From Salinigranum rubrum (GTDB taxonomy: Archaea; Halobacteriota; Halobacteria; Halobacteriales; Haloferacaceae), in NCBI RefSeq assembly GCF_002906575.1, contig NZ_CP026310.1, forward strand, positions 124,001-188,000: a stretch of DNA of 64,000 nt, written 5' to 3'. The notes beneath the pieces are model-generated. The model worked only from the letters and a program-made list of their open reading frames with translations, did no database searches and was not told where the DNA came from. The translations under genes were made by a program, and so were the position numbers. Of the stretch, positions 51,408 to 59,449 are shown one piece after another; positions within the stretch are counted from its first letter, which is position 1, and every line of letters starts with the position of its first letter.

Positions 51408-51868
51408 CAACCGATACCACAAACGACCCGACGATCACGCTCCGAGCGGACGACCAGGCGGTATCGCTCACGCGGGAACCCACACCGGCCGGCGAGCGCC
51501 TCCGCGTCGATTCGAACGGCGACACGACGCGACTCGACGCCCTCGCCCTCGAGAGTCTTACGTGGCAGGACGACGAGTTCTTTGCGGAGTTGACTGGGGA
51601 GGAACACACCGCCGGCGAGAACGTGGAGCGAACCGACGAGTCACTCCAGATCGGCAACGAGTACACCGTCGTTCAACTGGCCGTGCTGGACACAGACGCC
51701 GGTCCACGACTCGTGATCGACTCGCCCAAGCTAGGCTACTCGTGTCAGCTCTCCGTCGCCGAACTCGCGGCACTGAGCCGACAGGAGATGGACCTGTTTT
51801 CCGATCTCCTCCGCACCCCGCTGGGACCCGTTGACGAGGAGGACGAGCATCCGCTGTTTCACCACTAA
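51404..51868 (+). CDS. Unknown third protein of the dioxygenase operon (154 aa)
   Basis: I do not recognise it. The start overlaps the beta-subunit stop (ATGA at 51404), so it is translated with the dioxygenase. It is very acidic, and only one Cys is present (GYSCQLSVAEL), so it is not a ferredoxin. Beta-rich segments (TITLRADDQAVSLTREPTPA, YTVVQLAVLDTDAGPRLVID) are followed by a helix (SVAELAALSRQEMDLFSDLL) and a His-ending acidic tail. It could be an assembly or specificity factor. The operon ends here and faces the convergent alpha/beta hydrolase gene. Confidence 0.75.
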   Translation: MTTDTTNDPTITLRADDQAVSLTREPTPAGERLRVDSNGDTTRLDALALESLTWQDDEFFAELTGEEHTAGENVERTDESLQIGNEYTVVQLAVLDTDAGPRLVIDSPKLGYSCQLSVAELAALSRQEMDLFSDLLRTPLGPVDEEDEHPLFHH

Positions 51869-51885
51869 CGTAGCCGGCTGTTTTA

Positions 51886-52767
51886 TCAGTGATCACGTGC
51901 ACGCTTGATGAACGACACCGTGAGCTCTGCAACCCGTCGTTCGTTGCCCGTGAAAAAATGGTCAGCGGCGATGGGCTCGACCTCGACGAGCGGACTCGCG
52001 GTAGCCGTCTCGGCAATCTCCTCCGCTTCGGTCGGCGTGACGTTCCGATCCGAGGAGTGCGGCACGAGCAGGATTGGAATCTTAATGTCGGGCGTCCAAT
52101 CGACGGTCGCACACTTGCTCTCCGGAGAGCGGTACGACAGGAACGACGCAGCCGTCATCGGGATGTACTCGATCTCATCCCCGACAGGCCGTGGGAGGGC
52201 GACGATTTCGTTGCCACGCCCCGCCTCGACGAGGTTCCGAGCTCGCTGGACGAACGTCTCGTACGCCTGGTCTGGATCATCGGAGATCGCCGCGAAGTAG
52301 CCTCTGGTTGACCGCTCACGGATGTCGGCGAACGGTGCCGCGAGGACGACAGCATCCACGTCTGGGTCGTTGCGCAGCCCCTGGTAGTATGCGGCTTCGG
52401 TCGCACCGAGGCTCCGACCCCAGATGACGATTTCCTCACAGCCCTGTTCGGTCAGTCGTTCGACCGCTCCGCGAATATCGCGATCTACCTCGGCGAAGTC
52501 GGACGTCTCGTACAGTTTCCCACTGTTTCGCTTGTTGATCGTGAGACACCGCATGCCCGCCCGGGCGAGCGGGTAGGCGACGGGCGAGATGCCGCCGCCG
52601 AGTGCGAACCCCCGAAGACCGTGGAGAAACACGGCCCCGGTCTGTCGCCCATCGAACGTGGTCTGTTCGCTCGTCATCTCGAATCCGTCGAACTGACGGC
52701 CGTCCTCGCTTTTGTAGTTGATCGCGCGCAGTTGAATGTCGTCTGGTGTCGGCTTCATTACAGGCAT
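51886..52767 (-). CDS. Alpha/beta-hydrolase (293 aa)
   Basis: Serine hydrolase fold. The nucleophile elbow is WGRSLGATEAAYY, the oxyanion-hole region is AVFLHGLRGFALGGGISPVA, and the catalytic His is probably in IAADHFFTGNE near the C-terminus, with PILLVPHSSDRNVTPTEAE giving the acid strand. It belongs to the general dienelactone-hydrolase/acyl-hydrolase shape; the substrate is unknown. It follows the ThDP enzyme gene after 50 nt in the same direction and may hydrolyse the ring-cleavage product (inference). ATG 52767 is used; ATG 52758 is possible. Confidence 0.83.
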   Translation of the reverse strand: MPVMKPTPDDIQLRAINYKSEDGRQFDGFEMTSEQTTFDGRQTGAVFLHGLRGFALGGGISPVAYPLARAGMRCLTINKRNSGKLYETSDFAEVDRDIRGAVERLTEQGCEEIVIWGRSLGATEAAYYQGLRNDPDVDAVVLAAPFADIRERSTRGYFAAISDDPDQAYETFVQRARNLVEAGRGNEIVALPRPVGDEIEYIPMTAASFLSYRSPESKCATVDWTPDIKIPILLVPHSSDRNVTPTEAEEIAETATASPLVEVEPIAADHFFTGNERRVAELTVSFIKRARDH

Positions 52768-52817
52768 TGGTAAGTCGTGAATAGCGTGGTGATGCTAAAT
52801 ACTGTTGTTTGTCGTCG

Positions 52818-54479
52818 CTACCAGATTTTCCGTGAGACGTACTCGGCTTTGGGGTCGGTGACGATGTCGAGGACGACGTGCTCGTCGGCCGCGAGCGCTT
52901 CTTCGAGCGCCGGGCGGACCTCCGAGGGGTTCTCGACGCGGATTCCCCGGGCGCCGAAGCCGTCGGCAATCGCTGCGATGTTCGTCTGCGGGATGTCCGT
53001 TCCAACGGAATCGTAGCCGCTGTTCCGCTGGTAGTTCCAGATCATCCCGTATTTTGAGTCGTTCATCACGATGGTGACGGCGTCGGTGGCCGTCTCAACC
53101 GCCGTTGCAAGTTCCATGTTGCACATGAGGAATCCACCGTCACCGATGAGATTGACGACCTGTCTCTCGGGGTCAACGAGTTTCGCCGTGTTCCCGGCCG
53201 GAATCGGGAACCCCATCGAGTCGTACAGCCGTGAGTGCTGGAACGAGTTCGGCGCCCGGTACTCGAACGCGTCGTTCGGCCAGGCACCCCCGGCGGCTCC
53301 CGCGTCGCCGGTGATAACGATGTCGTCGTCGGCAGCGTCACGAAGCTCGGTCATGATAAGAAGCGGGTGAATCGGCGTCTGGTCGCGAATCTCGTCGAGA
53401 TACGCGTCCGTGTCGACCGCGACGCGTTCCATCTCCGCGGCGACAGTCTCGCGGTACGAGCTATCGGTCGATCCGTCCCCAGTTTCGATATGTTCTCCCG
53501 TGGCTTTGAGAATCCCATCGAGTTCCCCGGCAACAACAGAGTTCGCCTGCGTCTGGGGATGCTCTCGGGCCCCCGCGTGGAAATACACGATCTCCGTGTC
53601 GAGACCGGTCCGATCGCCGAGGATGGCTGCTTCGTGCGAACTCGGGCGGACACCAATTGAGAGCACAGCGTCGGCGTCTGCGAGTGCACGGGTCGCCGCG
53701 GGGTGGTCCGCCATGCCGACCGTTCCCGCGAACAGTTCGTGGTCGTTCGGGAAGGAGTCCGGATAGTGCCGTGGACAAACCACGGGGCAGTCGAGTTGCT
53801 CTGCGATAGTGACCACCTCGTCCCACGCGAACGCTCGCAGAACGCCCTTGCCAACGTACAGGGCGCGGTGCGTCGTGTCGAATAACGGGCTGAGTGCGTC
53901 ACCAACCGCGTCCGCGGTCGGGGGGGCGTCCTCCTGCCGTGTCAGTCTAAAGGGCGGATCTGTGATGTCGACTTCCTCCATGAGAATCGTTTCGTCGATG
54001 CCGATGAAAACCGGTCCCGGTCGCCCGCTCATTGCGATATCGAACGCGCGATCGACGACCTCGGGCAGCAGATCCGGATCGTGGACCTGTGTACTCCACT
54101 TTGTGGCTGGCTTGAACGCCTTTTCGAGGAAATGCTGGTCGTCGACGCCGTGGAGCGCTTCGGTTGGAGCGTCTTCCGGAAGGACAGCGCTGATGCAGAC
54201 CATCGGGGACGCGGCGGTGTAGGCCTGTGCGACACCGGTCAGCGCGTTCGTCCCACCGGGGCCCGCGACGGTAATCGCGACGCCAGGATCGCCTGTGAGA
54301 CGCCCGTACGTATCAGCCATGACGGCGGCATTGTATTCGTGACGTGCAGTGACGACAGAGACGTCACGCTGGTCGAGACCGTTGACGAGACTAACAGTCT
54401 GGTTGCCTGCGAGAGTGTAGACCTCCGAGACGCTGTTATCGACTAGAAGCTGTGCTACAGTATCTCCTCCAGTTGTCAT
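52818..54479 (-). CDS. ThDP-dependent enzyme, acetolactate synthase-like (553 aa)
   Basis: Three-domain thiamine diphosphate enzyme that cleaves or forms bonds next to a keto group. The N-terminal pyrimidine-binding domain has the activating Glu48 in TARHEYNAAVMADTYGRLTG, the middle domain has ADADAVLSIGVRPSSHEA, and the C-terminal domain has NLIGDGGFLMCNMELATAVE, then VMNDSKYGMIWNYQ, the ThDP motif GDG-x(about 26)-N. It lacks a small-subunit partner nearby, so a decarboxylase or carboligase is as likely as acetolactate synthesis. TATA CATTTATT about 30 nt upstream sets ATG 54479; a palindrome lies between the box and the ATG. Confidence 0.87.
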   Translation of the reverse strand: MTTGGDTVAQLLVDNSVSEVYTLAGNQTVSLVNGLDQRDVSVVTARHEYNAAVMADTYGRLTGDPGVAITVAGPGGTNALTGVAQAYTAASPMVCISAVLPEDAPTEALHGVDDQHFLEKAFKPATKWSTQVHDPDLLPEVVDRAFDIAMSGRPGPVFIGIDETILMEEVDITDPPFRLTRQEDAPPTADAVGDALSPLFDTTHRALYVGKGVLRAFAWDEVVTIAEQLDCPVVCPRHYPDSFPNDHELFAGTVGMADHPAATRALADADAVLSIGVRPSSHEAAILGDRTGLDTEIVYFHAGAREHPQTQANSVVAGELDGILKATGEHIETGDGSTDSSYRETVAAEMERVAVDTDAYLDEIRDQTPIHPLLIMTELRDAADDDIVITGDAGAAGGAWPNDAFEYRAPNSFQHSRLYDSMGFPIPAGNTAKLVDPERQVVNLIGDGGFLMCNMELATAVETATDAVTIVMNDSKYGMIWNYQRNSGYDSVGTDIPQTNIAAIADGFGARGIRVENPSEVRPALEEALAADEHVVLDIVTDPKAEYVSRKIW

Positions 54480-54483
54480 GTAT

Positions 54484-54514
54484 AGCCAACGTTTGGCTTC
54501 CATAATAAATGTTT
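54484..54514 (-). promoter_or_regulatory. Operator-like palindrome and TATA box of the ThDP enzyme gene
   Basis: AGCCAA-CGT-TTGGCT at 54484-54498 (perfect 6-nt arms) sits between CATTTATT (minus, 54507-54514) and the ATG at 54479, that is, across the predicted transcription start. A protein bound there would block transcription. Confidence 0.5.
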
Positions 54515-54583
54515 CTTTGGAAAAAACCCCGAAACAAGGATAGCGTCTACACTACTCGCGGGCGAGCCGGCGGGGGACGCACA

Positions 54584-55636
54584 TCAGTCGACGAGGTCGC
54601 CGTCCTCGACGACTGTCTCGCCGTCGAGTGTGACCGTACAGCCCTTTTGCGCGATGTCGTAGTGACACGGCGTGTACCGCTCCTGGTGGGTGTTCGGCCC
54701 CGTACTCCAGAGCATGTTGCCGGACCAGACACGGCCTTCACTCGCACTGACACCAGTTTCGTCGGGTTTCCGGTCATGGATCGCCATGTTGTAGAACCGT
54801 CCGTTCTTGTTGAGTCCCCAGCCGAAGTGGCTCGTCGCGAACACGTCACGGTCGTCGTAGCTCCCCATGTGTCCACGCATCAGTTCGGCGTCGCCACCCT
54901 CACCGTTGATTTCGACGATGTAGCTGTCTTCGACGACGCACTCGACCGGCGCATCGTAGTAGTCAGCGAACGGAACAACGTTGTAGTCGCCCGGTCCGAT
55001 GACTATTGTCCCGTTGACGTTTGTCGGGTAGTTCGACACCATGTTCTGGCCCCAGACGTCCCACTTCCCGGGTTCGTCGACGAACCCGTAGGAAGCAAAC
55101 GCTGTATCGGGTTCGACCTCCATCGTGAGATCGGTCCCGTGGGACGACGTGATGCGCATCTCGTCGGCAGCAGCAAGTCGCTCGCTCGCTGCTGTCACCC
55201 GTGCTTTGACCTCCGCTGCCTCCTCGCTCGTCCAGGGCATCAGGCGCCGAAGCACGAACGGTTCGCGTGCACCGACCCGAAGGATACGCGTCCCCGCGTT
55301 TCTGATCGCGGTCCGCTCGGGAACGTGGATGAACCCTTCGAGCGTAAAGTCGAACACCAGATCGGCGGCCTTACACGCTTCGACGGGGCCGCCGGGCAGT
55401 CGCAGCGTTCCGCCCTGGCCGGCGGACACCTCGGCGCCGACGGAGTTCCGACCGTACTCCGGAACCTTCACTTCGAACGCGTCCGCTCCGATATCGTGTG
55501 CGGCCGCAAAGCTCGCACCAACGAACTCACGCTTGCTCTTGACGTCTGTGACGAGTGCCACAGTCTCATCCTCGGTCACGTTGCAGTGTTCCATCTGCCG
55601 ACGGAACAGCGGCACTAGTAGGCCTGCTTCTTCCAT
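54584..55636 (-). CDS. NicX-like 2,5-dihydroxypyridine dioxygenase-family protein (350 aa)
   Basis: Resembles the nicotinate-pathway ring-cleaving enzyme NicX, an M29-peptidase relative. Matching features are YGFVDEPGKWDVWGQNMVSN, VFATSHFGWGLNKNGRFYNM, SGNMLWSTGPNTH and YTPCHYDIAQKGCTVTLDG. The likely iron ligands are His270, His325 and Asp327, equivalent by motif to those reported for the Pseudomonas enzyme. The reaction in that family opens a dihydroxypyridine with O2. I start at MEEAGLLVPLF (55636); the longer frame starts with TTG at 55681. It shares a divergent promoter region with aspartate dehydrogenase. An aminopeptidase activity is the alternative. Confidence 0.78.
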   Translation of the reverse strand: MEEAGLLVPLFRRQMEHCNVTEDETVALVTDVKSKREFVGASFAAAHDIGADAFEVKVPEYGRNSVGAEVSAGQGGTLRLPGGPVEACKAADLVFDFTLEGFIHVPERTAIRNAGTRILRVGAREPFVLRRLMPWTSEEAAEVKARVTAASERLAAADEMRITSSHGTDLTMEVEPDTAFASYGFVDEPGKWDVWGQNMVSNYPTNVNGTIVIGPGDYNVVPFADYYDAPVECVVEDSYIVEINGEGGDAELMRGHMGSYDDRDVFATSHFGWGLNKNGRFYNMAIHDRKPDETGVSASEGRVWSGNMLWSTGPNTHQERYTPCHYDIAQKGCTVTLDGETVVEDGDLVD

Positions 55637-55795
55637 GTTGCCAGCTGATTGTTTCGGAGCCAGTATGATAACGTTTTCCAATTCTATAAATTTATTGATA
55701 TATAACTGCGCTTTGGACTACCCTTTCGTTCACAGAAGTCAGAAGAGCCCGTGATAGCCGAATCCTTTTTCAATAGGTGTAACAGTATCAGCAGT
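55637..55795. promoter_or_regulatory. Divergent promoter, NicX-like gene / aspartate dehydrogenase
   Basis: AT-rich core with TTATATAT and AATTTATAG (minus sense, about 55684-55706) suitable for the NicX-like gene, and TTTTTCAAT about 28 nt before the aspartate dehydrogenase ATG. The IclR gene at 58.4 kb is the nearest candidate regulator. I see no perfect palindrome here. Confidence 0.45.
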
Positions 55796-56617
55796 ATGCC
55801 GCGAACAGTAGCCTTGCTCGGATTCGGGACTATCGGTCAGGAAATTGCCCGCGCGATCGACGATGGGACGATCAGTTCGTCTCTGGGTGCTATCTACGAC
55901 AATCAGCCGGACCGCGTCGAAGAACGGATTCGACAGTTCTCGGTGGAGCCACGGATCGTCACGGAGATGCACCAGTTGACAGCCTCGGCAGACCTCATCG
56001 TCGAAGCAGCGGGACAGTCTGCAGTCAAGGAGTACGCCGTATCCGTGCTCGAATCCGGCTGTGACCTCATGCTGCTCAGCGTCGGCGCACTCGCGGATGC
56101 CGACCTCTGGAAGCACCTGTCGACGACTGCCGAACGGACCGGAGCGTCGATCTACGCCCCCTCAGGTGCTATTGCGGGAATCGACGCGATCAAAGCCGCT
56201 TCTCGTGTCGGTGCACTTGACTCGGTGTCGCTGACAACCATAAAGAACCCGAGCTCATTCGAAGGGGCGCCCTACCTCGACACGCTTGATTATCAAGTCC
56301 AGTCGTTGAGCGAGCCGAGGGTCGTATTCGAGGGGACCGCCACCGATGCTGCGGCAGCTTTTCCCTCGAACATCAACGTCGCTGTCATCCTGAGTCTCGC
56401 GGGACTCGGAACGGACCGGACGAGGGTTCGCATCGTCGCTGACCCCAACGAAAAAAGTAACGTGCACCAGCTCGACGCTACCGGCAGGACTGGTACGATT
56501 GAGACGACAGTTCGAAACGTACCTTCACCGAACAATCCTAAGACGAGCTATCTCGCTCCGGGCTCTGTCATCGAGAAACTGCAGGACTTGGAATCGACTT
56601 TCCACATCGGAACATAA
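55796..56617 (+). CDS. nadX: L-aspartate dehydrogenase (273 aa)
   Basis: NAD(P)-dependent interconversion of aspartate with iminoaspartate/oxaloacetate and ammonia. The N-terminal Rossmann motif GFGTIG is at residues 9-14, SADLIVEAAGQSAVKEYAVS is a family landmark, YAPSGAIAGIDAIKAAS is the catalytic-domain entry, and FPSNINVAVILSLAGLGTDR is the conserved helix of AspDH. The ATG at 55796 is preferred over the frame at 55751, which lacks similarity. Besides NAD synthesis, such genes occur in catabolic clusters, where they could release ammonia from a product such as aspartate (inference). It is followed after 6 nt by an EamA transporter gene. Confidence 0.87.
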   Translation: MPRTVALLGFGTIGQEIARAIDDGTISSSLGAIYDNQPDRVEERIRQFSVEPRIVTEMHQLTASADLIVEAAGQSAVKEYAVSVLESGCDLMLLSVGALADADLWKHLSTTAERTGASIYAPSGAIAGIDAIKAASRVGALDSVSLTTIKNPSSFEGAPYLDTLDYQVQSLSEPRVVFEGTATDAAAAFPSNINVAVILSLAGLGTDRTRVRIVADPNEKSNVHQLDATGRTGTIETTVRNVPSPNNPKTSYLAPGSVIEKLQDLESTFHIGT

Positions 56618-56623
56618 CGACTC

Positions 56624-57496
56624 ATGTCGGAAGTGATTGTCCCGATGGCACTTGCCCTCGGGACTGCGATTACGTTCGCATTGTCCGCGGTGCTCGTTAG
56701 GGTCGGCGTCGAGAAATCCACACCCCTGTCTGCGTTGTTCGTCACACTATCGGTCAACCTCGTCGTACTGTGGACGCTCAGCTGGGTCCGATACGAGGTG
56801 TCCTTCGACGTCTGGAACTGGCGGCACTTCGTCATTGCAGGGTTGTTCGCGCCGGTTCTCGGACGTCTCTGCAACTATACCGGTATTCAGCGGCTCGGCG
56901 TTAATCTCAGTGTCCCGATTAGCAACGCGAATCCCATGGTCGCCGTCGTCTTGGCGTTCGTCTTTCTCGGTGAAGCGCTCTCTCCATTCGGGCTTGTCGG
57001 TGCAGCAGGCGCAATCGCCGGGGGGATGCTTCTCGGGACGGTCCGCGGAGGCGAGAGATACACCGTCAACCGACGCGATTTCGTCTTTCCAGTCCTTGCC
57101 GCGATGCTTTTCGGGGGCGCACAGGTACTCCGGAAGGTCGGATTGGACCTCGTCGCCGCTCCGGCAGTAGGGGCTGCGGTCAACACGACAACATCGTGGG
57201 CACTCGTGGTCATCTATCTCACGCTCACCGGAAACTACCGGCAGCTCGAGCTACGAAATGGGGTCGGACTCTTCGTGCTCTCGGGCCTTGCATCGAGTAC
57301 GGGCATCGTCTTCTTGTACATGGCACTCCAGGGTGCACCGGTCGTTCTCGTTGCCCCCATATTGAACGCTTCACCGCTGTTCGCACTCGTGCTCTCGGCT
57401 GTATTCACCCGTGAGCTAGAGATGTTCACGCCCCGCGTCACAGTCGGGACCGTACTCGTCGTCGCTGGGATCACTGCACTTGTGCTCGCGAGCTGA
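56624..57496 (+). CDS. EamA/DMT-superfamily transporter (290 aa)
   Basis: Ten hydrophobic helices in two EamA repeats (about residues 5-140 and 150-288). Landmarks are GVNLSVPISNANPMVAVVLA with FVFLGEAL in the first half and GAPVVLVAPILNASPLFALV in the second. It starts 6 nt after aspartate dehydrogenase and is co-directional with the VOC gene, so it belongs to module C. It may import the substrate or export an intermediate. It is related in type, but not closely similar, to the transporter at 11.1 kb. Confidence 0.86.
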   Translation: MSEVIVPMALALGTAITFALSAVLVRVGVEKSTPLSALFVTLSVNLVVLWTLSWVRYEVSFDVWNWRHFVIAGLFAPVLGRLCNYTGIQRLGVNLSVPISNANPMVAVVLAFVFLGEALSPFGLVGAAGAIAGGMLLGTVRGGERYTVNRRDFVFPVLAAMLFGGAQVLRKVGLDLVAAPAVGAAVNTTTSWALVVIYLTLTGNYRQLELRNGVGLFVLSGLASSTGIVFLYMALQGAPVVLVAPILNASPLFALVLSAVFTRELEMFTPRVTVGTVLVVAGITALVLAS

Positions 57497-57581
57497 GCAG
57501 TCGGGTCGTACCCACACTTCGGTCGGATCAGAACAAACTCTACCGAAAACTTCATACCAGTCGGGGGATATCCTGTGAGTC

Positions 57582-58169
57582 ATGGTAGTACAAAACATGG
57601 GGCTAGACCATGTCGCTATCAAAGTCCGAGACCTCGAATCGTCAGTGGCGTTCTATCGCGACGTCATGAATATGGGAGTATCAGACCGAATCGGTGATGC
57701 GGTCGCGTTCCTGCGAACGCCGGCCGATGCCGAGGATTCACAGCACCATGAACTCAACCTCACACAGATGTCCGAAGAGGAGCTGAGTGTGCTTGAAGAA
57801 CGTGGTGAGCGTGAACTCGACCTCCACGAGTTCGAACGGGACCTCCACGAGGACGGCCCGCCGATGCTGCCGGCTTCTGGTCCGATATACCATATCGCGT
57901 TCGAGGTTCCGAACTATCAAGCGATTGTCAGAGCAGCAGAGGGACTCCGTGAGCGGAACCACCCGATCTACCGAGGACCAGGGCGCCACGGACCGGGGAA
58001 CAACATCTTCCTGTACTTTCCAGATCCCGACGGCTACCCCATCGAATTGACCGCAGATATGGAAGAGGCACCGGAAGTTGGAGGAAAGAAGCCGAAGCAG
58101 TGGCCCCAGACGAAGGAGACTTGGAACGTCTGGTATCACACGCAGGACCTCGACGAACCAGAAGAATAA
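57582..58169 (+). CDS. VOC-family protein, extradiol-dioxygenase-like (195 aa)
   Basis: Vicinal-oxygen-chelate fold with candidate metal ligands in LDHVAIKVRDLESSVAFYRD (His), SGPIYHIAFEVPNYQAIV (His) and PDPDGYPIELTADM (Glu), the 2-His-1-carboxylate set of catechol 2,3-dioxygenases and glyoxalases. It has a long acidic insertion (SEEELSVLEERGERELDLHE) and a C-terminal extension ending TWNVWYHTQDLDEPEE. With the Rieske dioxygenase and diol dehydrogenase genes nearby, extradiol ring cleavage is a natural guess, but a glyoxalase-type role remains possible. The start may be 57582 or the next ATG, 57597. Confidence 0.83.
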   Translation: MVVQNMGLDHVAIKVRDLESSVAFYRDVMNMGVSDRIGDAVAFLRTPADAEDSQHHELNLTQMSEEELSVLEERGERELDLHEFERDLHEDGPPMLPASGPIYHIAFEVPNYQAIVRAAEGLRERNHPIYRGPGRHGPGNNIFLYFPDPDGYPIELTADMEEAPEVGGKKPKQWPQTKETWNVWYHTQDLDEPEE

Positions 58170-58357
58170 ACCCGCATAGACCGAACCGTCTCTCTTCACA
58201 CCGTATCTCCGAACCGTTAGTTGGCGCTCAGTCCCGAAGTGAGGCGAGCAAATCGTACGACGCGGGTGCATAACCCATATGAGTTGGTACCAAATCGGCC
58301 GACAGGCCGTTTTAACATGCAAAACATTGATTGTCTAGGCTCTTGTGTACTATTCGC

Positions 58358-59128
58358 ATGAGCTCCGAAAAACGGTCGAACATCCCGGTCAAATCGGTTG
58401 TGAAGATGTTTTCCATCCTCGATTCCCTTCAGGAGTTAGACAGCGCGGGCCTGAGCACTGTCGCAAAACACGTCGGAATCTCGAAGACGACAGCGTACAA
58501 CCACCTCGAAACACTCGAACAGCTCGAGTACGTCGTTCGTCAAGATGGCGAGTACCACCTCGGCTTTCGGCTCCTTGACCTCGGTGGGTACGTTCTCTCG
58601 AGAGATCCGAGATTGTCGTTGGTCAGGCCGAAAGTCCGTGAGATAGCGATGGAGACGGAAGAACTCTGTCAATTCTTCGTTGAGGAACACGGTCAGGCAA
58701 TCATCGTGTTCCGTGAAGTCGGTGAAAATGCGATTGAAACCCGCACGCGATTAGGGACGCGACTTTACCTCCACCAAGCCACCGCTGGCAAGGCTATCCT
58801 CGCCAACCTCCCTGAGGGTCGGGTTCAAGAGATCATTGACAAACACGGGCTTCCCCAGAAGACCGAGCAGACTATCACGGACATCGACCGACTGTCGGCC
58901 GAGCTCGATGAAATACGGAAACGAGGGTACGCTTTCGACCAGGAAGAACACATCAAACGAATGTACGCGATTGGTGTTCCTGTGCGCGACTCGGAGAACT
59001 CCGTACTCGGCGCACTGAGCGTCGCCGGTCCGTCACACCGCATCAAGAATGAGGAGAGGGTCGAAGAGATCTCCGAATTATTGCTCGGCGTTGCAAACGA
59101 ACTTGAGCTTAGCCTCAGTTTGCGATAG
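58358..59128 (+). CDS. IclR-family transcriptional regulator (256 aa)
   Basis: Helix-turn-helix at about residues 10-65 (VKSVVKMFSILDSLQELDSA, then VGISKTTAYNHLETLEQL) and an IclR effector domain with LHQATAGKAILANLPEGRVQ and the end VAGPSHRIKNEERVEEISEL. It is the last gene of module C, 190 nt after the VOC gene, and probably controls the cluster. TTTTAACATG near 58310-58318 gives a transcription start about 20 nt before the ATG at 58358. It is clearly distinct from the IclR proteins at 2.5 and 5.4 kb. Confidence 0.91.
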   Translation: MSSEKRSNIPVKSVVKMFSILDSLQELDSAGLSTVAKHVGISKTTAYNHLETLEQLEYVVRQDGEYHLGFRLLDLGGYVLSRDPRLSLVRPKVREIAMETEELCQFFVEEHGQAIIVFREVGENAIETRTRLGTRLYLHQATAGKAILANLPEGRVQEIIDKHGLPQKTEQTITDIDRLSAELDEIRKRGYAFDQEEHIKRMYAIGVPVRDSENSVLGALSVAGPSHRIKNEERVEEISELLLGVANELELSLSLR

Positions 59129-59449
59129 TGTGATTTTGTTTTCTAAAACGTTCTTGATTATCTTAAGGTCGTTCGAGAACGTCGGTGCCATCCCACGATT
59201 CTGAGGAGGTCCTCGTAATCAGATGATCAACAAATGTGAATCTCCATCACATGAAGTGTTGTTTTACGAAACAAACCGTCGTGTGAGGACAGTACACATG
59301 AGTAAAACCGTGATGCAACCATTCCTGCGCTGACACTCCCGTCCGTTGATCAAGGTTACAGAGTGAAGGCACGAATGTCGTCAGTATCTTCCTCCATAAC
59401 CCACCACGCAAAATAAATTACAAATATAGATGCGTAATGGTCTTCGAAT
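59129..59449. other. Intergenic, no gene seen
   Basis: About 320 nt, partly AT-rich, with no coding signal. It separates module C from the IS6 relic. Confidence 0.4.
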
